Below are positions 16,664 through 22,705 of a stretch of DNA of 22,705 nt, piece by piece. Source of the DNA: a bacterium (GTDB taxonomy: Bacteria; Vulcanimicrobiota; Xenobia; Xenobiales; Xenobiaceae); contig JALHDH010000048.1 of the NCBI GenBank assembly GCA_022839105.1, positions 1 through 22,705 of the forward strand, written 5' to 3'. The notes under the pieces were generated by a model. That model had not been told where the DNA came from. It was given only the letters and a program-made list of their open reading frames with translations, and did no database searches. Made by a program: the position numbers and the translations under genes. The number at the start of each line of letters is the position of its first letter. Position 1 is the first letter of the stretch.

Positions 16664-17182
16664 CGCCTCGAAGGCCTTCCAGAGTTCGCGGGGTTCGGCC
16701 CCCAACCCGGCGGGACGGGCCACCGCCGGAACCCAGACGGGATCGAGCACGTCCAGGTCCACCACCAGATGGAAGGCCTGGGGCCCCACCTCCAGCATGG
16801 CCGTGCGCAGCCCCACCTCCAGGCCCAGTTCGGCCAGGGGCAGCAATCGATGCGCACGCCGGGCCCGGTCCCGCTCCTCGCGTCCATAGCGCCGGGCGCC
16901 CACGTACCAGACGGCCGGAGCCCGAGCCAGGGTGGGGACCCCGGCTCCCAGGTGGATCAGGGGCAATCCCTCGGGAGGCGCCCCCGCCCCCAGGAGAATC
17001 CGGGCCCCTTTCCGGATGGGCCCGGAATCCGCCGCCCCCAGGTCCCGGAAATCCAGATCCCAGCGGGGGACATAGGGGTCCAGGGCCAGGGAGGCCCGAC
17101 GGATGGCCTGGGCCACCACGCCTCCCCCTCCCAGCACCAGGCGGGTCTGGGGACCGGGCGGAGGAAGGTTCAGGAAGGTCAC
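16535..17182 (-). CDS. Truncated arginase/ureohydrolase-fold protein, degenerate metal site
   Basis: This encodes 215 residues from GTG 17182, which overlaps the nuclease stop as GTGA; GAGGAGG lies 10 bases upstream. Residues 138-160 (FHLVVDLDVLDPVWVPAVAR) match the ureohydrolase signature S.D.D.lDP..aP. SFEVRGLLPGRDPDGQSARL at 181-200 matches the later D..E.nP..D...TA.lAa element. The GGDHS motif is replaced by LGGGGVV (17-23) and the DAHxD motif by IHLGAGVPTL (76-85). Three or four of the six manganese ligands are therefore missing, and the protein is about 85 residues shorter than arginases. Hydrolysis of arginine, agmatine or formiminoglutamate is doubtful; a regulatory or altered function is inferred. 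It ends in a G8 run just before its TAG stop. Confidence 0.75.
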   Translation of the reverse strand: MTFLNLPPPGPQTRLVLGGGGVVAQAIRRASLALDPYVPRWDLDFRDLGAADSGPIRKGARILLGAGAPPEGLPLIHLGAGVPTLARAPAVWYVGARRYGREERDRARRAHRLLPLAELGLEVGLRTAMLEVGPQAFHLVVDLDVLDPVWVPAVARPAGLGAEPRELWKAFEALRASGLASFEVRGLLPGRDPDGQSARLAAEAVRDLAMLVWGG

Positions 17183-18567
17183 TCCAGGACGACCTCCTCG
17201 TCGTGGGCCGGGACCTGCACCTCCCATCCCGCTCGGGCGGCCAGGCGGGCGCGCTGGGCTTCCAGGGCCTGAGGCTCGCCATGGGTCAGCAGGACCTGAC
17301 GGGGGGGGCGGACCAGACCGGTCACCCAGCGCTCGATCTGACGCGAATCGGCGTGACCCGAGAACCCATCCAGCTTGTCGATCCAGGCCCGCACCCGGAC
17401 CGATTCTCCGAAGATCCGCACGCTTTCCTCGCCTTGTTGCAGGCGCCAGCCTCGGGTTCCCACCGCCTGATAGCCGACCAGGAGGACCGTGCTGGCCGGA
17501 TCGGGCAGGTAGCGTTTGAGGTGGTGGAGCACGCGTCCTCCCGTGGCCATGCCGCTGGCCGAGACCACCAGGAAGGGGGGGCGGGCCCTGTTGATGGCCT
17601 TGGAGTCCTCGACGGTCTCACAGAGCTTGAGCCCTGGGAAGGACAGAACCCGACGCCCCGCCTCCAGAAGCCGCCTGGCATCCTCGTCGTAGTACTCGGG
17701 ATACCTGTTGAAGAGACGGAAGGCCCGGACCGCCATGGGCGAGTCGACGTAGACCGGAATCGAGGGAATCCCGCCCTTGTGGATCAACTCGTCGAGCAGG
17801 TAGACCACCTCCTGGGTCCTCTCGACCGCGAAGGCCGGCACCACGATCGCGCCCCCCCGCTCGATTCCAGAGCGGACCAGATCGCGCAGGTTCCGCTCGA
17901 CGGGGTGGTCGGTGTGGACCCGATCGCCGTAGGTGGACTCCAGGACCAGCCAGTCCGCCTCCTCCAAGGGCTCGGGATCGCGCAGGATCGGGGCATCCAG
18001 GCGTCCGAGATCTCCCGAGAAGACCAGGCGACGGGGAGGGTCGCCCTCGAAGAGGAGCTCCACCCGCGCCGAGCCCAGGATATGGCCCGCGTCGCGGAAG
18101 ATGGCCTGGACTCCGGGCACGACCTGGAAAGGCTTGCGATAGGGGTGGTCCTGGAACTGTTCCAGGCAGGCCTCGGCGTCGGCGCGGGTGTAGAGCGGCA
18201 GGGCGGGGTGGTGCCTGGAGGTCTTGTGGCGGTTGGCGTAGGCGGCCTCCTCCTCCTGGATCTGGGCCGAGTCGGGCAGGAGCAGGGCGCAGAGGTCCCG
18301 GGTGCCTCCCGTGGCGTGGATCGGACCGAGAAACCCGTTCCGCCTCAAGAGCGGCAGATAGCCGGAGTGATCGATATGGGCGTGGGTCAGGACCACCGCC
18401 TCGAGGCTTTCCGCGGGGACCGGGAAGGGCTCCCGGTTTCGCAGCCGGAGTTCCTTGGACCCCTGGAAGAGCCCGCAGTCCACCATGAACCGGTGGTCCC
18501 GCCACTCCAGGAGATAGCGTGAACCGGTCACCGTGCCCGCTGCGCCCAGAAAACGGAGTCGAATCAT
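17179..18567 (-). CDS. Metallo-beta-lactamase/beta-CASP ribonuclease
   Basis: This encodes 462 residues from ATG 18567, preceded by GGGGAGGCGAGGTGGAG. It matches the CPSF73-like prokaryotic beta-CASP family (COG1236 type). Zinc-binding motifs are intact: TGSRYLLE and D30, HAHIDH (62-67), AGHILGSA with H162, and SGDLG with D186. Beta-CASP motifs A (ESTYGD, E210), B (SGHADS, H405) and C (LTHGE, H429) are also present, so it should be an active RNA or 5' exo/endonuclease acting in the cytoplasm. The length fits the family. Translation of the next gene, the arginase-fold protein, is coupled to it by GTGA at 17182-17179. It diverges from the secreted-protein gene across 98 bases. Confidence 0.92.
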   Translation of the reverse strand: MIRLRFLGAAGTVTGSRYLLEWRDHRFMVDCGLFQGSKELRLRNREPFPVPAESLEAVVLTHAHIDHSGYLPLLRRNGFLGPIHATGGTRDLCALLLPDSAQIQEEEAAYANRHKTSRHHPALPLYTRADAEACLEQFQDHPYRKPFQVVPGVQAIFRDAGHILGSARVELLFEGDPPRRLVFSGDLGRLDAPILRDPEPLEEADWLVLESTYGDRVHTDHPVERNLRDLVRSGIERGGAIVVPAFAVERTQEVVYLLDELIHKGGIPSIPVYVDSPMAVRAFRLFNRYPEYYDEDARRLLEAGRRVLSFPGLKLCETVEDSKAINRARPPFLVVSASGMATGGRVLHHLKRYLPDPASTVLLVGYQAVGTRGWRLQQGEESVRIFGESVRVRAWIDKLDGFSGHADSRQIERWVTGLVRPPRQVLLTHGEPQALEAQRARLAARAGWEVQVPAHDEEVVLE

Positions 18568-18665
18568 GCTCCACCTCGCCTCCCCGGATTTCTCGGGGTT
18601 CGCCCGGGGAAGGGGCAGCTCCTGGTAAAGGAAGCGAGGTTGGCGGGCAGAACCTCCTCCAACCC

Positions 18666-19838
18666 ATGCTGTCAAGCCGGCCGTCTCCCCCCCGACTCAC
18701 GACCTTGTTCCTGGCTGCCCTCCTGGTCCTGGGAGCTCTTGCCGTCCAGGCCGCTCCGGACGGCCTGCGCTATCCCCGGAACCTGGCCTGGCGGCTCGTC
18801 ACCGAACGCGAGATCCAGGAGATGACGGGTTGCCCCGAGGAACCCGGCGCAGCGAAGGACAAGGCGCCTCCCCTCTTCGAGGAGCCGCAGGCGCCCCTGG
18901 GGGGGATCGAGGCGATCCCCAACCAGACCCCGATGCTGACCCGCCCCCAGTCCTCCTGGGAGGTCGCCCCCTTCCCGGCCCTGGAGCCCCCGCCTCCGAG
19001 CGATCTTCCCGAGGAGGCCCGCAAGCGCTGGCTGGAGAGGGTTCAGCCCGAGGGCCTGGAACCCGTGGTCTTCGCCGACATCTCCACCGAGGTCCGCCAG
19101 GCGCCGGCCGCAGCGCTTCGCCCCCGCCCCACGCCTTTGGGCCAGCAGTTGCTGGCTCCCGAGGACACCCTCCCCCACCCCTTCAGCCTGCGCCGCTACC
19201 ACACGCCGACCCGAGGCTTCTTCCAGATCGCCCTGTATGGTGGCACGAGCGGCCTGACCGCCGAGCGCCACTTCCAGACCCTGAGGGCCGCAGCCCCCAA
19301 CCGCCGGACCGTGGAGGGCGTCGGGGAATTCGCCTTCCTCGCGCTGCTGGCCCGGGAGCGACCCGCGGAGCCCGAACCCCAGCCGCCCCCCCCGCCCGCG
19401 CCCGAATCCCAGACCCCGGCCGAAACCGCCTTCGAAGAGCTCCCCTTCATCGGTCCGGTCCGCTACGACCTTCTGGACGAAGGGCTGATCCGGTCCAGCT
19501 CGGCTCCGGCCTTCCAGTCGATTCCGGTGGATCTGGGTCCACCCGACATCCTCCGGTCCGAAGCCGGGCCGCCCGAGACCTCCTCCTCGGGACCGGAAGC
19601 CGGCAAGGCTCCGGAGGACCCGCCCGCGCCCCCTGCTCGGGATCCGCTCGAGGATCCCGATCCCGACCCCTTCGGCGGCTCGGCCCGAATCGAAGAGGGC
19701 GGAGTCCAGGTCCTGATCGCCTTCTTCCCCCGCAAGGGAGTGGTCCTGGAGCTGGCCATGGACGACCGGATGGGCGACACCCAGGCCTTGATGCGCCTGG
19801 CCTTCCTGGTCCAGGCCCGCCTGCTCCAGAGGTGGTAG
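18666..19838 (+). CDS. Secreted proline-rich protein, unknown function
   Basis: This encodes 390 residues from ATG 18666. A signal peptide is clear: basic SSRPSPPR, hydrophobic LTTLFLAALLVLGALAV, and cleavage after VQA (about residue 29). The mature part alternates low-complexity Pro/Glu segments (about 105-125, 235-260, 320-345) with two more ordered blocks. One, at about 180-235, contains RGFFQIALYGGTSGL and GVGEFAFLALLA; the other, at the C-terminus, has VQVLIAFFPRKGVVLELAM followed by a helix. I do not recognise a family. No clear ribosome site precedes the ATG. The frame stays open to 18519 upstream, but the signal peptide supports 18666. It stands alone between the divergent nuclease operon and the pot operon and ends in an intrinsic terminator. 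Confidence 0.75.
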   Translation: MLSSRPSPPRLTTLFLAALLVLGALAVQAAPDGLRYPRNLAWRLVTEREIQEMTGCPEEPGAAKDKAPPLFEEPQAPLGGIEAIPNQTPMLTRPQSSWEVAPFPALEPPPPSDLPEEARKRWLERVQPEGLEPVVFADISTEVRQAPAAALRPRPTPLGQQLLAPEDTLPHPFSLRRYHTPTRGFFQIALYGGTSGLTAERHFQTLRAAAPNRRTVEGVGEFAFLALLARERPAEPEPQPPPPPAPESQTPAETAFEELPFIGPVRYDLLDEGLIRSSSAPAFQSIPVDLGPPDILRSEAGPPETSSSGPEAGKAPEDPPAPPARDPLEDPDPDPFGGSARIEEGGVQVLIAFFPRKGVVLELAMDDRMGDTQALMRLAFLVQARLLQRW

Positions 19839-19857
19839 AGCCACCCGGATTTTTTTT
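19831..19857 (+). terminator. Intrinsic terminator with the stop codon in its loop
   Basis: GGTGG (19831-19835) pairs with CCACC (19841-19845) around TAGAG. CGGA and then eight T residues (19850-19857) follow. The stop codon of the secreted-protein gene (TAG 19836-19838) is the first part of the loop. It would separate that gene from the pot operon. Confidence 0.7.
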
Positions 19858-19872
19858 GCCCTGAAGGTGCTG

Positions 19873-19899
19873 TTCACGGGGGTCAGGATCCGCTACTAT
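19873..19899 (+). promoter_or_regulatory. Possible sigma70-type promoter for the pot operon
   Basis: TTCACG (19873-19878) and TACTAT (19894-19899) each match the -35 and -10 consensus at four of six positions, but the spacer is only 15 bases. It is the most AT-rich spot between the terminator and potA. Confidence 0.25.
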
Positions 19900-19957
19900 G
19901 GACCCTGCATGATTTCAAGACGGAGTCCGTCCAGGCACCGGGAAGGGTGGTCGATCG

Positions 19958-21052
19958 TTGAACAACCTTGTCGTGGAGTTTCGGGAGGTCACCCGTCGAT
20001 TCGGCAACGTCACGGCCGTGGATCGGGTCGACCTCGAGGTGCAGCGCGGCGCCTTCTTCTCGCTCCTGGGACCCTCGGGATGCGGCAAGACGACCACGCT
20101 GCGCATGATCGCCGGGTTTGACGAACCCGACAGCGGCTGCATCCGAATCAACGGCCAGGATGTGACCCATCTGGCCCCCTTCCAGAGACGGGTCAACACG
20201 GTCTTCCAGAACTACGCGCTCTTCCCCCACCTGGACGTCTTCGAGAACGTCGCCTTCGGCCTGCGGCGCCGCCGCATGGATCTCCGGGAGATCCGCTCCA
20301 AGGTCGAGTGGATCCTGGGCCTGGTCCGCCTGGAGGGCATGGGGCGCCGACGCATCCAGCAACTCTCGGGCGGCCAGCAGCAACGGGTCGCGCTGGCCCG
20401 GGCCCTGGTCAACGAGCCGGAGGTCCTGCTCCTCGACGAACCCCTGGCGGCATTGGATCAGAAGCTGCGCCGCGAGATGCAGTTCGAGCTCAAGCGCCTG
20501 CAGAAGGAACTGGGGATCACCTTCGTGCTGGTCACCCACGACCAGGAGGAGGCCCTGACCATGTCCGACGCGGTGGCCGTGATGAATGCCGGACGGGTCG
20601 AGCAGATCGGCCCTCCCCGGGACATCTACGACCACCCGGCCACCCGATTCGTAGCCGACTTCATCGGGATCGCCAACTTCCTGCCCGTGAAGGTCCGCTC
20701 GGTCCAGAACGGTCGGACCACAGTGGTCCTCTCGGACCGCGAGATCCTGGTCCCTTCGCGCAAGGGCGTGGACGAGGGCGCCCAGGCCGAACTCTCGCTG
20801 CGCCCCGAGCGCCTCCGCCTGACCCGGGCCGCCGAGTCCGGCAACAGCCTCCCCGGCACGGTGGTGGACTCGGTCTTCATGGGGGCCTGCACCCGATTCT
20901 CGGTCCGGGTCTCGGAAGACCATGTGCTCCTGGCTGAACAGCAGAACCAGCAACACGGTGCCTGCACGGACTTCAACCCGGGTGAGCCGGTCTGGGTCAA
21001 CTGGGGACCTTCCAGCGCCACGCTCCTGCCCATGGTGCACTCGGCCAGGTGA
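19958..21052 (+). CDS. potA: Spermidine/putrescine-type ABC transporter ATPase
   Basis: This encodes 364 residues from TTG 19958, with GGAAGGGTGG ending 7 bases upstream. ABC motifs are complete: Walker A GPSGCGKTT (38-46), Q-loop Q84 (VFQNYALFPH), signature LSGGQQQR (136-143), Walker B LLLDEP (157-162) and the switch His194 (THDQEEA). The C-terminal 120 residues form the TOBE/OB regulatory domain (ELSLRPERLRL). VFQNYALFPHLDVFENVAFGL and EPLAALDQKLR are characteristic of PotA and related CUT1/polyamine ATPases. It energises import with the downstream PotD and PotB proteins. The stop overlaps the potD start (GTGA at 21049-21052). The substrate could be spermidine, putrescine or a related cation; the potD partner favours polyamine. 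Confidence 0.93.
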   Translation: MNNLVVEFREVTRRFGNVTAVDRVDLEVQRGAFFSLLGPSGCGKTTTLRMIAGFDEPDSGCIRINGQDVTHLAPFQRRVNTVFQNYALFPHLDVFENVAFGLRRRRMDLREIRSKVEWILGLVRLEGMGRRRIQQLSGGQQQRVALARALVNEPEVLLLDEPLAALDQKLRREMQFELKRLQKELGITFVLVTHDQEEALTMSDAVAVMNAGRVEQIGPPRDIYDHPATRFVADFIGIANFLPVKVRSVQNGRTTVVLSDREILVPSRKGVDEGAQAELSLRPERLRLTRAAESGNSLPGTVVDSVFMGACTRFSVRVSEDHVLLAEQQNQQHGACTDFNPGEPVWVNWGPSSATLLPMVHSAR

Positions 21053-22152
21053 GCAGACCGGTCCTGAAGGTCCTGGCCGCCCACCCGCCGGGGCCCGGGC
21101 GACGCGAATTCCTGGGCCGTTCCCTGGCAGCCCTGGCCGGATTCGCGTGGACCGGCTGCTCGCGCCGGAGCCGCAGGGCCCTCAACATCTTCAACTACTC
21201 GAACTACATCGCCCCCGACACGGTCTCCCGGTTCCGCTCCCAGACCGGGATCTCGGTGATCTACGACGAGTTCTCCTCCCAGGACGTGCTCTTCGCGAAG
21301 CTCAAGCTGGGGGCCGGCTATGACCTGGTGGTGGCCTCGGACTACATGCTGCGCCGTCTGCTGCGCCAGCAGATCCTGGCTCCCCTGGAAGGCTTCGCCC
21401 ACCGGGACGGGATGCTGGAGCGCTTCCGCAACCCTCCCTGGGATCCCGGACTGGACTATTCGGTCCCCTATCTCTGGGGAACCACGGGAATCGGCTACAA
21501 CCGAAGGCGGGTCCGAGAAGTCCCCGACTCCTGGGAGATCCTCTGGGACCCGGCCTATCGCGGCCATATCACCATGCTCGATGAGAAGCGCGATACCCTG
21601 GGCGTCTCGCTGATCCGGCTGGGTCATTCCGGCAACAGCATGGACCCGGGCGAACTCCAAGCCGCCAGCCGGGCCCTGGCCGAACAGAAGCCGCTGATCC
21701 GCCAGTATACCAACGACTATATCGATGGCCTGGCGCGCAACGAAATCTGGCTGGCCCTGGCCTGGAGCGGGGATGTGGCCCGAGCCCGGGCCTCAAACCC
21801 CGACGTCGACTATTTCCTGCCCCGGGAAGGAAGCTTCGTCTTCGTCGACTCCTGGTGCATTCCCCGCGAGGCCCCCCATCCCCAGGAGGCCATCGCCTTC
21901 CTGAACTACCTGATGCAGCCGGGGCCCCTGGCCGAGGTGACCAACGCGACGGGCTTCCCTTCCACGCTGGCTGGGGCCCGCGACCTGGTGCGCCCCGATC
22001 TCCTGGAGAACCCCCTGGGCTACCCTCCCCAGGAGATGCTGGACCGGACGGTCTTCCAGGCAGACCTGGGCGCCGGGGAACGGCTCTGGGACCAGGTCTG
22101 GGATCAGTTGAAGTTCCGCGGCGGGCCGGTTCCGCCCCGGGGGGACTCTTGA
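21049..22152 (+). CDS. potD: Polyamine ABC transporter substrate-binding lipoprotein
   Basis: This encodes 367 residues from GTG 21049. The N-terminus has a twin-arginine-like motif GRREFLG (17-23), a hydrophobic stretch (SLAALAGFAW) and a lipobox-like FAWTGC with Cys37, so it is probably a Tat-exported lipoprotein. The mature part matches PotD/PotF: LNIFNYSNYIAPDTVSRFRS, GISVIYDEF, and YDLVVASDYM, which follow the pattern l.iynW.dYi.p...kkFe, TGi.V.yd.y and YDlvvps.y. Later PYLWGTTGIGYN and AWSGDVARA are also typical. It binds polyamine outside the membrane and delivers it to PotB/PotC. The gene lies second in the operon rather than last as in E. coli. Its TGA overlaps the potB start as TTGA at 22149-22152. 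Confidence 0.92.
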   Translation: MSRPVLKVLAAHPPGPGRREFLGRSLAALAGFAWTGCSRRSRRALNIFNYSNYIAPDTVSRFRSQTGISVIYDEFSSQDVLFAKLKLGAGYDLVVASDYMLRRLLRQQILAPLEGFAHRDGMLERFRNPPWDPGLDYSVPYLWGTTGIGYNRRRVREVPDSWEILWDPAYRGHITMLDEKRDTLGVSLIRLGHSGNSMDPGELQAASRALAEQKPLIRQYTNDYIDGLARNEIWLALAWSGDVARARASNPDVDYFLPREGSFVFVDSWCIPREAPHPQEAIAFLNYLMQPGPLAEVTNATGFPSTLAGARDLVRPDLLENPLGYPPQEMLDRTVFQADLGAGERLWDQVWDQLKFRGGPVPPRGDS

Positions 22153-22705
22153 GCGCCCCGCTGCCGGCCTCGGGCGCACGCCGACGGCTCTCCTCGCGCT
22201 GGATCGGACTTCTCCTGGTGGCGCCCTTCCTGCTGTACGTCCTGACCTTCCTGATCCTGCCCCTGGCCTCGGTGGTGGTCCTTTCGACCCACCAGGTCAA
22301 CGACGAGTATCACGTCGAGCCGGCCTGGACCCTGGCAAACTACCAGCGGGTCCTGGACCCCGAGAACCTCCCGATCCTGCTCCGCTCGGCTCGATACGCC
22401 GCCATGACCAGCCTCTTCTGCCTCCTGGCCGGCTACCCCCTGGCCTGGTTCATCGCCCGACACGGAGGCCGGCACAAGGCCCTGCTCCTGCTGCTGGTCA
22501 TGCTGCCGTTCTGGACCTCGTACCTGGTCCGGATCTTCTCGTGGATGACCCTGTTGCAGACCGAAGGGCTGCTCAACGGAGCGCTGCTGGGCCTGGGGCT
22601 GATCCGCGAGCCCCTGGGTCTTCTCAACACGCCCTTCTCGGTGGTCCTGGGGCTGACCTACGGTTTCCTGCCCTTCGCCACCCTGCCCCTGTACGTGGCC
22701 CTCGA
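22149..22705 (+). CDS. potB: Polyamine ABC transporter permease PotB (3' end outside window)
   Basis: The frame is open from TTG 22149 to the window edge (185 full codons). It begins MSAPLPASGARRRLSSRW, then a first helix IGLLLVAPFLLYVLTFLILP, an outer loop with WTLANYQRVLD, a second helix around SLFCLLAGYPLAWFIA and a third, LLLLLVMLPFWTSYLVRIFS. PFWTSYLVR followed by TEGLLNGALLGLGL and YGFLPFATLPLYVAL are hallmarks of PotB-type permeases. The TTG lies in the TTGA overlap with potD and is preceded by a G-rich stretch, so translation is coupled. PotC is expected just past the window. Confidence 0.9.
   Translation, partial: MSAPLPASGARRRLSSRWIGLLLVAPFLLYVLTFLILPLASVVVLSTHQVNDEYHVEPAWTLANYQRVLDPENLPILLRSARYAAMTSLFCLLAGYPLAWFIARHGGRHKALLLLLVMLPFWTSYLVRIFSWMTLLQTEGLLNGALLGLGLIREPLGLLNTPFSVVLGLTYGFLPFATLPLYVAL

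Overview
The window is a GC-rich, densely coded bacterial segment with almost no intergenic space, many stop/start overlaps, and several GTG or TTG starts. Long open frames on the opposite strand of real genes are common here because of the base composition. The content is chromosomal housekeeping plus cell-surface genes: minor pilins, lipoproteins, a Tat-type substrate-binding protein, full-length cobalamin-dependent methionine synthase, a HelY/Ski2-like helicase and a spermidine/putrescine-type ABC transporter. I see no phage, transposon, CRISPR, rRNA or tRNA. The lineage cannot be named from this sequence. The lipoproteins and type IV pilin-like genes suggest a free-living, probably diderm, high-GC bacterium from a poorly sampled group.

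Layout. Positions 1-432 (minus) hold the first codons of a PIN/PhoH-like protein and a small two-helix membrane protein. Positions 545-3218 (plus) hold a minor-pilin operon of PilV-, PilW- and PilX-like genes; the first carries a G8 tract that breaks the frame between its best start and its prepilin motif. Positions 3229-5145 hold a formyltransferase-family gene (minus) and a lipoprotein (plus) that diverge with no space between them. Positions 5156-8277 (minus) hold a coupled pair: a large TPR/transmembrane protein with two degenerate GGDEF-like domains, then a two-helix protein with a pilin-like outer domain.

Positions 8435-8908 (plus) encode a MutT-type Nudix hydrolase that converges on an operon of metH followed by a Ski2-like helicase (14990 to 8900, minus). 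A 305-base divergent region (14991-15295) separates metH from an MFS transporter. It is packed with inverted repeats whose loops and wobble pairs favour a structured RNA on the metH strand. This is the best candidate in the window for an undescribed regulatory element.

Positions 16535-18567 (minus) hold a beta-CASP metallo-beta-lactamase nuclease coupled through GTGA to a short arginase-fold protein that has lost most metal ligands. Positions 18666-19838 (plus) encode a secreted proline-rich protein of unknown function ending in an intrinsic terminator. Positions 19958-22705 (plus) hold a polyamine transporter operon in the order potA-potD-potB, running off the window.

The themes worth following are the structured metH leader, the G8 slippage site in the prepilin leader, and two families of apparent pseudoenzymes (tandem degenerate GGDEF domains and a degenerate ureohydrolase), each translationally coupled to a partner.
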